24,439 nucleotides of DNA from Acidimicrobiales bacterium (lineage in GTDB: Bacteria; Actinomycetota; Acidimicrobiia; Acidimicrobiales; Aldehydirespiratoraceae). Under the pieces are notes generated by a model. The model did not search any database. It saw only the letters and a program-made list of their open reading frames with translations, and was not told the origin of the DNA. Location of the stretch: assembly GCA_021604885.1 (NCBI GenBank), contig BQJV01000007.1, positions 1 to 24,439 on the forward strand, in the 5' to 3' direction. A program made the position numbers and the translations under genes. Below, in pieces: positions 14,749-22,189 of the stretch. Within the stretch, counting starts at the first letter, position 1; each line of letters starts with the position of its first letter.

Positions 14749-15885
14749 ATGCAGGCAGAGCATTTGATCGAAGCGGCGGTCGCGGCCGCGGCGGTGGACG
14801 AGGTCGTCGACGACGGGTTCCGCCCCGGTCTGGATGCACTCCTCGACTCGTTCGACCGGGAGGCTGCCCCGAACGAACTCGGCGAGCCGACACTCGAGGC
14901 ACTCGTGACGGGCAACCTGACCACCCGACTGCAGGTCGATCAGTGGTGGTCGCAGCATCCCGAACTGGCAGGCGAGATCGTCGACTCACCGATCTTCATC
15001 GTCGGCGTGAGCCGGTCCGGCACCACGGCGCTGAGCCATCTCCTCTCGGTGGACCCCGCCGTGCGCGCGCCTCGCCAGTGGGAGGCACAGTCCCCCGTTC
15101 CGCCGCCGGAGGCTGCCACCTACGAGACGGACAACCGCTACCTCGCCGCCGTGGAAGCCGACGAGAACTCGGTGCTGGACGCACTCAACCCTGCGTTCAA
15201 GGCAATGCATCACGACCCGCCGGACATGCCCACCGAGTGTGTGACGATCATCGCCGGGCACATGGTGAGTCTGCAGTTCAACGCCATGTTCAACCTTCCG
15301 GGCTACGCCGACTTCCTGCTCGCAACGGACCACACGGCGACCTACCGACACCACCGCCGCGTCCTGCAGCTTCTCCAGAGCCGCCATCCGGGCCGGTGGG
15401 TCCTGAAGACCCCACACCACGCCCTCGCCGTGGACGCGATCGCCGAGGTCTACCCGGATGCCCGGTTCGTCTGGACGCACCGTGACCCGGCGACGTGCAT
15501 CGCGTCGACCGCGAGCATCTCGTACAACCTCGGATCGACGTTCTCCGATGCCGACCATCGGCTGGGTGCCGGGGAACTGTGGACCCGACTGCTCGGCGAG
15601 ATGCTCGACCGGCTCACCGATGCACGGACGCGCCACGCCGATCGGTTCATCGACGTCGACTACGGCGACCTGGTCCGCGACCCGATCGGCACGGCGCGGT
15701 CCATCTACGCGGCAACTGGTCAGCCGCTGAGCGACGCCACCGAAGCTCGGATGCGAGCGCATGTGGACGCGCACGTGCAGCACCGATACGGACGCCACGA
15801 GTACACGTTCGAGGACTTCGGACTCGACCGCGCCGTTCTCGACGCACGCCACGCCGGCTATCGAGCCGCCTACGGTCTCGACTGA
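14749..15885 (+). CDS. Sulfotransferase family protein
   Basis: This 378-residue protein has the two PAPS-binding signatures of cytosolic-type sulfotransferases: the 5'-phosphosulfate loop VGVSRSGTTAL (85-95, RSGTT at 89-93) and the 3'-phosphate-binding segment RDPATCIASTAS (245-256). A KTPHH segment (220-224) between them is typical of the bacterial Sulfotransf_3 type. Such enzymes move sulfate from PAPS to an alcohol or amine on a lipid or metabolite. ATG 14749 follows GAGG by about 12 nt; an in-frame GTG at 14722 is an alternative. It is divergent from the Anbu operon (59-bp gap) and converges with the maleylpyruvate isomerase-like gene. The acceptor is unknown. Confidence 0.9.
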   Translation: MQAEHLIEAAVAAAAVDEVVDDGFRPGLDALLDSFDREAAPNELGEPTLEALVTGNLTTRLQVDQWWSQHPELAGEIVDSPIFIVGVSRSGTTALSHLLSVDPAVRAPRQWEAQSPVPPPEAATYETDNRYLAAVEADENSVLDALNPAFKAMHHDPPDMPTECVTIIAGHMVSLQFNAMFNLPGYADFLLATDHTATYRHHRRVLQLLQSRHPGRWVLKTPHHALAVDAIAEVYPDARFVWTHRDPATCIASTASISYNLGSTFSDADHRLGAGELWTRLLGEMLDRLTDARTRHADRFIDVDYGDLVRDPIGTARSIYAATGQPLSDATEARMRAHVDAHVQHRYGRHEYTFEDFGLDRAVLDARHAGYRAAYGLD

Positions 15886-15898
15886 CGCGGGCCGTCAG
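15882..15898. terminator. Hairpin spanning both stop codons of a convergent pair
   Basis: CTGACG-CGGGC-CGTCAG is a perfect 6-bp stem with a 5-nt loop. It contains the TGA of the sulfotransferase gene and the TGA of the minus-strand gene (15895-15897). There is no T-tract; a weak bidirectional terminator is possible. Confidence 0.4.
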
Positions 15899-16521
15899 GG
15901 TCGGCGCTGCAACTCGGCGACGCCGTCACCCGACAGCTGGTCGTGGAGTGCGTCGCGACCACACGCGGCCATGATGATCGCGGCGGCCGATCCGCGGACC
16001 TCAGGTCCGGTGCCGTAGTGCCAATCGATGTCGGTCGCGAGCAGACGCAGATCCTTCACCCGCGTGCCCCAGCCGAGCGGGCGCCCGATCGCCACGACGC
16101 CGTCGGCCATCCAGCGGAGCCGACCCGGATCGGACGGAACCTCCCGTCCCAACGGCAGGAGGACGTCGTGGTGATGAACGAAGCAGTCGAGCGCACTCTG
16201 TGCCGGCCGGGCCGCCGGCGGCTGCTTGGTGCTCCTGGACGCGACCTCCCACGAGGCGAGGATCTCCGACACCGGACGATCGCCGAGCGAGGCGGCGTAG
16301 CCGCCCATCCACCGGTCGTAGTCGCCGCGGTTGCGCAGGATGCCGAGCACGGCGACGCGCAGCGAGATCGTCACCGCGAGATGGGCGTGGGAGGCCAGGT
16401 CACGGATGCGCCAACCCTCACAGAGGGAAGGCTGATCCCACTCGTCGTCACTGAGTGTCTGCAGGGTCTCGTATAGCGACTGACGCTCGGCGAGCAGGGC
16501 AGCGTCGGGATCGATCGGCAT
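15895..16521 (-). CDS. Maleylpyruvate isomerase-like / mycothiol-dependent DinB-fold protein
   Basis: This 208-residue protein resembles the actinobacterial family related to mycothiol-dependent maleylpyruvate isomerase. Markers are LCEGWRIRDLASHAH (33-47), where the family has CEGWTVRDVLAHL, and VHHHDVLLPLG (115-125), matching the second metal-binding region (VHGEDIRRPLG-like). The His residues 45, 116-118 and Asp119 are candidate metal ligands. The fold is a four-helix bundle, and known members use thiol cofactors, but most are uncharacterised. ATG 16521 has a strong GAGGAGG site about 5 nt upstream. It is divergent from the MFS gene, 53 bp away, perhaps a functional pair of detoxification and export. 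Confidence 0.85.
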   Translation of the reverse strand: MPIDPDAALLAERQSLYETLQTLSDDEWDQPSLCEGWRIRDLASHAHLAVTISLRVAVLGILRNRGDYDRWMGGYAASLGDRPVSEILASWEVASRSTKQPPAARPAQSALDCFVHHHDVLLPLGREVPSDPGRLRWMADGVVAIGRPLGWGTRVKDLRLLATDIDWHYGTGPEVRGSAAAIIMAACGRDALHDQLSGDGVAELQRRP

Positions 16522-16560
16522 CGTGCCTCCTCGGATACGGGCGGCATCCTCGCATCGCAC

Positions 16561-16566
16561 TACGGT
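16561..16566 (+). promoter_or_regulatory. -10 element for leaderless MFS gene
   Basis: TACGGT is followed by 8 nt and then GTG (16575), with no Shine-Dalgarno between. The spacing equals that seen at the HNH gene, suggesting a leaderless transcript. The match to TANNNT is modest. Confidence 0.35.
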
Positions 16567-16574
16567 CGACGCCA

Positions 16575-17810
16575 GTGGCAGCCGACGACACCACATCGGG
16601 CCGATTCGATGCCCTCCGCGAGCCGGACTACAAGTGGCTGTGGTGGGGCGGCGTCTTCGTGTTCCTCGCGAGCCAGGCCCAGCAGGTGGCCCGGGGTTGG
16701 CTCGCCTACGAGCTGACGGGCAACAACCGCGGTCTCGGCGGCGTCATCTTCGGCTTCGGCGTGTCGAGTCTGATCGCCGTGCCGGTGAGCGGCGTGGTCG
16801 CCGACCGGTTCTCGAAGCGCAAGATCCTCGTCCTCGCGCAGAGCGCCATGGCGCTCGCCGCGTTGGGCATCGCGCTTGCGGTCGTCACCGACACGGTCGC
16901 GTACTGGATGCTCATCGCCGCGTCGGTCGTGCAGGGCACGGGCATGTCCTTCCTCGGCCCCGCCCGCCTGGCCATGACCGCGGATCTGATCGATCGCCGG
17001 CTGCTCACGAACGCGATCTTCCTGAGCAACGCCAGCATCCAGGCGACTCGGGTGATCGGGCCGGTCGTCGCCGGCGTGCTGATCGCGGTCGAACCGGTCG
17101 GTATCGGGGGCGTCTACTTCATCGGCACCGCGCTCGCCGCGCTGTCCGTCCTCACCGTCGCCCGCGTTCCTGCGATCGCGCCCCGACCCCGCACCGGACG
17201 CAGCGGCTTCGGCGACCTCGCCGACGGGATCGCCTACGTACGTCGCAACAAGCAGCTCCAACGGTTACTCGTGATCGGCGTGCTCGTGGTGATGGTCGGC
17301 TTCCCCCACATCACGCTGCTGCCGGGTCTCGTCGAGGACGACTTCGAACTCGACGCCTGGGCGTTCGGTGCCCTCACCGCCTCCGCCGCGATCGGCGCCG
17401 TCACCGCCTCCCTCGCGCTGGCCAACGTCCACGTCAGACGGCTCGGGCCGCTCCAGTTCCGTGCGGGTGTCCTCTTCGCGGTCTCGCTCGCGATCTTTGC
17501 GGCGATCCCGATCTACTGGCCCGCCGCGGCGGTGATGGTGTTCGTCGGTGCGGCGTCGTCGGCATTCCAGGCGATGAACAACTCGCAGGTGTTGACGATC
17601 GCAGACGTCGAGTACCACGGGCGGGTGCAATCGCTCATGATGCTGGCCTTCACCGGCTTCGGGCTGGCCGCGCTCCCCGTCGGCCTGCTCGCGGATGCGT
17701 ACGGCATCCGTGAGGTGATGGTGGGCGAAGGCGTCCTCATCGGTCTCGTCGTGCTCGGCGGCGAAGCCTGGCGGCGACGCGACGCCGCACCGGAAGTGCC
17801 GCTGCTGTGA
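16575..17810 (+). CDS. Major facilitator superfamily transporter
   Basis: This 411-residue protein is highly hydrophobic, with 10-12 membrane helices and the MFS loop 2-3 motif as VVADRFSKRKILVLAQ (about 74-89, matching GxxxDRxGRR). The N-terminal EPDYKWLWWGG (15-25) and the mid-protein basic loop (around VRRNKQLQRLL) resemble the EntS/MFS_3 group of exporters for siderophores or drugs. The start GTG 16575 is chosen because upstream in-frame residues are not MFS-like and overlap the divergent gene. A TACGGT element 8 nt upstream suggests leaderless transcription. No biosynthetic cluster is adjacent, so the substrate is open. Confidence 0.9.
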   Translation: MAADDTTSGRFDALREPDYKWLWWGGVFVFLASQAQQVARGWLAYELTGNNRGLGGVIFGFGVSSLIAVPVSGVVADRFSKRKILVLAQSAMALAALGIALAVVTDTVAYWMLIAASVVQGTGMSFLGPARLAMTADLIDRRLLTNAIFLSNASIQATRVIGPVVAGVLIAVEPVGIGGVYFIGTALAALSVLTVARVPAIAPRPRTGRSGFGDLADGIAYVRRNKQLQRLLVIGVLVVMVGFPHITLLPGLVEDDFELDAWAFGALTASAAIGAVTASLALANVHVRRLGPLQFRAGVLFAVSLAIFAAIPIYWPAAAVMVFVGAASSAFQAMNNSQVLTIADVEYHGRVQSLMMLAFTGFGLAALPVGLLADAYGIREVMVGEGVLIGLVVLGGEAWRRRDAAPEVPLL

Positions 17811-17827
17811 CCGTCGAATCGCCCACC

Positions 17828-17846
17828 ACCGGTTCCCCGAACCGGT
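17828..17846. promoter_or_regulatory. Perfect 8-bp hairpin/operator between MFS and SnoaL genes
   Basis: ACCGGTTC-CCC-GAACCGGT is a perfect inverted repeat 18 bp after the MFS stop and 32 bp before the SnoaL-like start. It could be a terminator for the MFS transcript (no T-tract follows) or an operator for the next gene. Confidence 0.45.
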
Positions 17847-17877
17847 TCGATCTGCCACGATGCGCTGGGAGACACCC

Positions 17878-18246
17878 ATGACCACCGACCACGAAGCCCT
17901 CGTCACCCGGCTCTGGAACCAGATCTGGATCGACGGCGAACTCGATCTCCTGGCAGAGGTCGTCCACAACCCCTACATCCGCCACACGCGCGAGGGCACC
18001 GAGACGACCACGCCCGCCGCCTACGCGCGCCACCTCGAGTCAGCGGTGCGCACGATCCGGGGGACCGAGGTGACGATCAACGCGATGGTCACCTCAGGCG
18101 ACATGGTGTTCGCCCGACTGAACATGCACGGCGTCAACATGGAGACCGGCAACGCCGTGAAGCTCACATGGCTTGCGCAGTACCGGATCGCGGATGGTCG
18201 CATCGCCGAAGCCTGGACGATGCACCAGCCGGGGCTCGACTGGTAG
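17878..18246 (+). CDS. SnoaL-like / NTF2-fold protein
   Basis: This 122-residue protein has the compact alpha+beta cone fold of SnoaL-like polyketide cyclase/NTF2 proteins: helices with ALVTRLWNQIWIDGELDLLAEVV near the N-terminus, then strands ending IADGRIAEAWTMHQPGLDW, a common SnoaL ending. Proteins of this fold act as isomerases, cyclases, hydrolases or simple binding proteins, so function cannot be read from the fold. ATG 17878 follows GGGAG by about 6 nt and is preferred over an ATG six codons earlier. It converges with the carotenoid oxygenase gene, and a second SnoaL-like gene lies on the oxygenase's other side. Confidence 0.85.
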   Translation: MTTDHEALVTRLWNQIWIDGELDLLAEVVHNPYIRHTREGTETTTPAAYARHLESAVRTIRGTEVTINAMVTSGDMVFARLNMHGVNMETGNAVKLTWLAQYRIADGRIAEAWTMHQPGLDW

Positions 18247-18262
18247 CCGGCTTCTCCCGGCT
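18245..18262. terminator. Hairpin between SnoaL-like and carotenoid oxygenase gene ends
   Basis: AGCCGG-CTTCTC-CCGGCT forms a perfect 6-bp stem with a 6-nt loop, starting within the SnoaL stop codon and ending just before the stop of the minus-strand gene. No T-tract; possible bidirectional terminator. Confidence 0.4.
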
Positions 18263-18263
18263 G

Positions 18264-19736
18264 TCAGACGCGGGCGGCGTTCAGGAGGATGTCGTCGTGC
18301 CAGTAGCCGTGGAACTGGTGTGGCAGGTGGTGGCGCAGCGGCAGGCTGGCGACGGGCTCGCTGATGTCGTCGGCGCGGAAGATCACCAGTGAGCTGGTGT
18401 GGGTGAAGGCGTCGTAGACGACCTCGAGGATGTAGGCGTCCCGATCGTCGGCGCTGTCCGACGCCGGCGCGACGAGCGGCTCCGACCCGTAGAACCCGGG
18501 ATCGAGCGTGTGCAGCTGCACGTTGCCCGCCCGGTCGGCGCGATGGAAGCCGTTGAAGAAGCTGTCGGCGCCGTTCTCCACCGACGCCGCGGCGAACGTG
18601 TACTCGTTCTCCTGACAGGCCTTGTGCTGATTGAACGTCGGGAACTCGGAGTTCACGTCGGTCATCACCTCGAACGACAGCGCGCCCGTGGCGGCGTTGA
18701 TCCGGTAGCGCCGCCACTCCCCGCCCTTGAGGGCCTTGGCGTTGAAGATGTCGCTGAGCGCCTCGTTGGCCTCGAACTCGTCCGAGAACATCGCGTCGAC
18801 GACGACTTCGTCGCCGTCCTCGTAGGCGTTGCCGAAGTGGATGATCGCGCCCGGGTCGGTCTCGATGCGGCGCACCTCCTGCATCGTGTCGAGATCGACG
18901 AGCGCGATGGTCATCGGGATGTCGTCGTCGAACCGCACGCCCTCACCGATGGACTGCGAGCCGAACATCACCTTGCCGACCGCACCCATCGTGATCGAGT
19001 TGATGAAGAAGATGGCGTACTTGCCGGACAGCGCGTAGTCGTGGGCGAACGGGAAGTGCTGCACCGGCAGCTGCCCCTTGGCCACCATCGTGCCGGCCTT
19101 CTTGATCCGGAAGATGTTGAAGCAGAGCTTCGGGCCCTTGAGGCCGACGCCCATCGACCCGGTGCCGAAGTTGATCCAGTCACCCGTGGGGCCGTGGACG
19201 TGCCCGTGGGCGGAGAACACGTTGGACTTCTTGAGCTCGCCGTCGTAGGTGTACTCGCCGACGGTCTCCAGCGTCGCGGCGTCGACCTCGAACGGCCGAC
19301 CGCCCTCGTAGAGCGCCAGCAGCTTGCCGCCGTGGTACACGCTGTTGGTGTTGGCGGGGTTGCCCGGCATGCGGCCGATGTTCTTGCGCAGACCGCCGGG
19401 GATCTGGGTGCCGAACCCGCGGTACTGGATCTGTTGGGTCGCGGTCTCCTTCACGTACTTCGGCGTGCGCACGTAGCGGTTGGCGAAGTGGACCTTGCCC
19501 TCGGCGATCGAGAAGACGCTGAGCATGCCGCAGCCGTCGAACCAGTGTCCGTAGGGGGTGTCGCCGATGCGCTGGCGGCCGGGGCCGTTGCGGATGAACG
19601 TGCCGCGGAGGTTGGCCGGCACCTCGCCGTGCGCCGTGTCGAGCCAGTAGCTGAACTCCTCGTCGAGGTTCGCGAGCGCGCCGTGCATGGTCGGTGCATC
19701 GGTCGTCTGGATCGGAGCGTCGTCGACTGCGGTCAT
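18264..19736 (-). CDS. Carotenoid oxygenase (RPE65/lignostilbene dioxygenase family)
   Basis: This 490-residue protein has the seven-bladed propeller family motifs: FIRNGPGRQ (47-55), LYEGGRP (142-148, second-shell Glu), and four candidate iron ligands, H177 (SAHGHVHGPTG), H232 (FAHDY), H300 (IIHFGNAYEDG) and H476 (QFHGYWH). All four are present, so an active Fe(II) dioxygenase is expected, cleaving a C=C bond in a carotenoid, apocarotenoid or stilbene. Length is normal. ATG 19736 follows GGGGA by about 5 nt. A perfect 19-bp palindrome lies 28 bp upstream, implying repressor control. No carotenoid biosynthesis gene is in the window, which slightly favours a catabolic role. Confidence 0.93.
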   Translation of the reverse strand: MTAVDDAPIQTTDAPTMHGALANLDEEFSYWLDTAHGEVPANLRGTFIRNGPGRQRIGDTPYGHWFDGCGMLSVFSIAEGKVHFANRYVRTPKYVKETATQQIQYRGFGTQIPGGLRKNIGRMPGNPANTNSVYHGGKLLALYEGGRPFEVDAATLETVGEYTYDGELKKSNVFSAHGHVHGPTGDWINFGTGSMGVGLKGPKLCFNIFRIKKAGTMVAKGQLPVQHFPFAHDYALSGKYAIFFINSITMGAVGKVMFGSQSIGEGVRFDDDIPMTIALVDLDTMQEVRRIETDPGAIIHFGNAYEDGDEVVVDAMFSDEFEANEALSDIFNAKALKGGEWRRYRINAATGALSFEVMTDVNSEFPTFNQHKACQENEYTFAAASVENGADSFFNGFHRADRAGNVQLHTLDPGFYGSEPLVAPASDSADDRDAYILEVVYDAFTHTSSLVIFRADDISEPVASLPLRHHLPHQFHGYWHDDILLNAARV

Positions 19737-19764
19737 GAGATCCCCTGGTTCTGTCGACCCGACT

Positions 19765-19783
19765 GGGTTAACAGTGTTAACCC
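19765..19783. promoter_or_regulatory. Perfect 19-bp palindromic operator
   Basis: GGGTTAACAGTGTTAACCC (8+3+8 bp, perfect arms) lies between the divergent carotenoid oxygenase start (19736) and SnoaL-like start (19828). It is AT-rich against a GC-rich background, and its size suits a TetR- or GntR-type dimer. No regulator gene is adjacent. Confidence 0.65.
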
Positions 19784-19827
19784 GACCCTATCGGTCGACG
19801 TGCGCCGACCTCAAGCTTCGACGCATC

Positions 19828-20214
19828 ATGGCGAACATGACAACGAAGCCGGCCGCACAGATCCTCCTCGAGCGCTACTGGGAGGACTGCAGCAACCAGG
19901 GCAACCTCGAGCTCGTGCGTGAGCTGTGCGCCGACCCGATCGTTCGCCACGACCCGGGCGGGGAGACCGAGCTGAGCCACCAGGACCAGATCGATCGGTT
20001 GAAGCTCGGCAACGAGATGGGGATTCGCATCGACCGCGTCATCACCCACGCCAACGACGTGTGGGCCACGTCGGTGTGGAACATGGAATCCGAGAACGGC
20101 GTCGACGGGATGACCATGTGCGGCATCGAGGTGTTCAAGGTCGAGAACGGGGTGCTCGCCCACTGTTGGAACACGCCGTACGCCGAGGGCCACTGGACGC
20201 CCCACCCCGACTGA
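19828..20214 (+). CDS. SnoaL-like / NTF2-fold protein
   Basis: This 128-residue protein has the SnoaL-like fold pattern: an N-terminal helix pair (AAQILLERYWEDCSNQGNLELVRELCA), then a strand region with DPIVRHDPGGET, and a terminal strand pair including GIEVFKVENGVLAHCWNTPY. In SnoaL-like proteins a His/Asp pair in the cavity is often catalytic; H39- and D40-type residues occur in the IVRHDPG segment, but no reaction can be assigned. The ATG at 19828 or three codons later (19837) could start it; neither has a clear Shine-Dalgarno. It is divergent from the carotenoid oxygenase across the palindrome, so both are probably controlled together, perhaps with the product of one as substrate of the other. 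Confidence 0.85.
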   Translation: MANMTTKPAAQILLERYWEDCSNQGNLELVRELCADPIVRHDPGGETELSHQDQIDRLKLGNEMGIRIDRVITHANDVWATSVWNMESENGVDGMTMCGIEVFKVENGVLAHCWNTPYAEGHWTPHPD

Positions 20215-20254
20215 CGACCCAGTCGGTCGAGTCGGAGTGTGGCCCCGCCGGTGA

Positions 20255-20286
20255 GCCGAACGACGCCAATACCCGGGCCGAACGAC
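20255..20286. repeat. Two direct repeats GCCGAACGAC, 22 bp apart
   Basis: Identical 10-mers at 20255-20264 and 20277-20286 lie in the 116-bp gap before the diguanylate cyclase. The 22-bp offset is about two helical turns, as for two regulator protomers on one DNA face. Otherwise I see no promoter or riboswitch in this gap. Confidence 0.35.
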
Positions 20287-20330
20287 TCATTCCGCTGATT
20301 CGGGCACGGGATGTGACCGTAGCCACAGAC

Positions 20331-21398
20331 ATGAACGCCGCCGCGTCGACCCGAGTGGAACGCCTCGTCCACTTCGGTCGCACTCCCGAGTGCATCGCCG
20401 GAGTCGAGGACTCCGGGCGAGTGCCCCGCGCCATCTTCACAGCGCTGCTCATGTGGGCCGGCGGCATCATCCCGTTCATCTCCGTGCTCCAGCACGACGG
20501 GACGGCCACCGCGACCTCGCTCGGGCTCTACCTCTCGCTCGGTCCGTTCCTCGTCGTCGGCTACATCGCGACGCGCGCCACCGGCAAGATCCTCGGCATC
20601 CTCCCGCTCGCCTCGATCCTGTGGGTGACCCTGCTCGGCACCGTCAGCGACTTCTACATGGAGAGCGCGCCGATCATCGCGCTCGTCCTCACCGCGACGT
20701 TCGTCGCCTGGATGGGCACCTCGGTCTCGCCGCAGTACCTCGCGGCGACCATCGGCGGCGTGCTCGTCAGTGGCCTCCTGACCGGCGACGAATACCTCGT
20801 CGACCGGCTCATCGTCGTGAGCCTCGGTGCGGCGTTCGTGATCCTCGTCGTGGGCAAGCGCAGCGACGAGATCCACCAGGCCAACAGCGACCGCGAGGTG
20901 CTGCTCGCCCGGCTCGCTCACGAGTCCCGCCACGACAACCTCACGGGCCTCGGCAACCGGGCGCTGCTGGTCGACGAACTGAGCCATGTGCTCGCCGACA
21001 ATCGGCCGGGTGTCGTCGGCCTCGCCCTGATCGACCTCGACCTGTTCAAGCAGATCAACGACGACCACGGCCACCTGACGGGTGACGAGGTCCTCGTCGA
21101 GATCGGCCGCCGCCTCCAGGCCTACGCCCTCGACCGGGGTACAGCCGTGCGCATCGGCGGCGACGAATTCGCCCTGCTCATCGATTCACCGACCGCCTCG
21201 GCCGCCGAGATGGCCCGCGAACTCGAGGCCGCGCTGCGTTGGAGTTGGGTACGCGAGGGCGCCTCGATCGACATCGGCGCCAGCGTCGGCGTGAGCGTCC
21301 GCGACCGTCGGTCGGCCTCGCTCGAAGGCCTCTTCTCGGCCGCCGACCGGGCGATGTATCAGCGCAAGGCTCAGCGCCGCCTCGACGAAATCGTCTGA
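20331..21398 (+). CDS. Membrane-bound diguanylate cyclase (GGDEF)
   Basis: This 355-residue protein has six predicted membrane helices (about 34-54, 60-80, 87-104, 112-130, 134-150, 158-176), a short linker helix, and a C-terminal GGDEF domain. The domain has DNLTGLGNR (202-210), DLDLFKQINDDHGH (235-248) and an intact GGDEF (276-280), so cyclic-di-GMP synthesis from two GTP is expected. The usual RxxD inhibitory site five residues before GGDEF is absent (LDRG there). No EAL domain is present. ATG 20331 is chosen; a GTG at 20313 is in frame and equally poor in ribosome site. The membrane part is probably the sensor; its signal is unknown. Confidence 0.92.
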   Translation: MNAAASTRVERLVHFGRTPECIAGVEDSGRVPRAIFTALLMWAGGIIPFISVLQHDGTATATSLGLYLSLGPFLVVGYIATRATGKILGILPLASILWVTLLGTVSDFYMESAPIIALVLTATFVAWMGTSVSPQYLAATIGGVLVSGLLTGDEYLVDRLIVVSLGAAFVILVVGKRSDEIHQANSDREVLLARLAHESRHDNLTGLGNRALLVDELSHVLADNRPGVVGLALIDLDLFKQINDDHGHLTGDEVLVEIGRRLQAYALDRGTAVRIGGDEFALLIDSPTASAAEMARELEAALRWSWVREGASIDIGASVGVSVRDRRSASLEGLFSAADRAMYQRKAQRRLDEIV

Positions 21399-21423
21399 CC
21401 CCGCCGCCGGGCGACGGAGACGA
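21391..21423. terminator. Extended hairpin at convergent gene ends
   Basis: TCGTCT (21391-21396) pairs with AGACGA (21418-21423), and an inner CCG-CG/CG-CGG stem with one mismatch continues it around a small loop. It includes the diguanylate cyclase stop and lies next to the end of the NIPSNAP-like gene. No T-tract follows. Confidence 0.4.
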
Positions 21424-21424
21424 C

Positions 21425-22189
21425 TCAGTCCGGCAGTTCGTGGGAGCTGCGGTCCTCGACGCGGGGCTGACGACCGGTCCGCAGCGGCGACAGCGCGGCA
21501 TCGACGAGCAGGATGCGTTGCCAGTCCGTGGCGATCGTGGAGGCACGGGATCGCCAGGTCTTCAGACCGGCATGCGAGGTCTGCGCCTGTTCGAGCGCGC
21601 CCCACTGTTCCCATTCCGGAATCGCCCAGAGCAGCACGGCCTCGCTGTCATTGCGCATCGAGGTGACCCACGCGCCGATCAGCTCCCAGCCGAACTCCTC
21701 GTGCACCGGCGTGGCCTCCTGGCGTACGAGCTCGAGATAGTCCCAGGCGCGGCCCGGCTCGACCGAGACGAGCTCGTGGGCGTACGTCTCCGATCCGGCG
21801 ACGCCCAGAGCGCACAGGCTGCCGATCGTGTGCGTCCACGGCGCGGGGACCAGGACACGATCGAACCCTCCCTCGCGGAACTGGGCGGCGCGGGCCCACC
21901 ACTCGGCAAGGTCCGGATCCTGGAGCGACGGATGGCTCAGCTCGTGGCGAAACGACCTCGCCAGCCCGTCGAATCCCTGCTCCTCCCAGATGTTGACCAC
22001 CTCGGGCCAGCGCCCGGTCGTGCCGACGGTGCCCCACACCCCGAAGCACTGCTGGTCCCGGACCTCCTGACCGATCGGCGACCAGTTCGCCGTCATGTGG
22101 TGCATGTAGTTGGCCCGGTTGTGCTTGATGATCTCGATGAACTCGTGGATGTACACCTTGTCGTTCGGCACCGTCGGTTCGGGCAGCAT
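21425..22189 (-). CDS. NIPSNAP-like (ferredoxin-fold) protein
   Basis: This 254-residue soluble protein appears to hold two related halves. The first begins VYIHEFIEIIKHNRANYMHH (12-31) and includes GRWPEVVNIWEE (59-70). The second has YAHELVSVEPGRAWDYLELV and ends with AVLLWAIPEWEQW. The paired H-E-x and W-x-x-x-x-x-x-W patterns suggest two ferredoxin-like (dimeric alpha-beta barrel) domains as in NIPSNAP-family proteins, often found in actinobacterial degradation loci. No catalytic role is established. ATG 22189 shares one base with the MaoC-type gene's stop (TGATG), so the two are translated together and likely work in the same pathway. Confidence 0.72.
   Translation of the reverse strand: MLPEPTVPNDKVYIHEFIEIIKHNRANYMHHMTANWSPIGQEVRDQQCFGVWGTVGTTGRWPEVVNIWEEQGFDGLARSFRHELSHPSLQDPDLAEWWARAAQFREGGFDRVLVPAPWTHTIGSLCALGVAGSETYAHELVSVEPGRAWDYLELVRQEATPVHEEFGWELIGAWVTSMRNDSEAVLLWAIPEWEQWGALEQAQTSHAGLKTWRSRASTIATDWQRILLVDAALSPLRTGRQPRVEDRSSHELPD

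Noticed and set aside
20215..20330. Cyclic-di-GMP riboswitch before the diguanylate cyclase
   Set aside because: I looked for the conserved GEMM core and its helices and saw no match; only two direct repeats are present.
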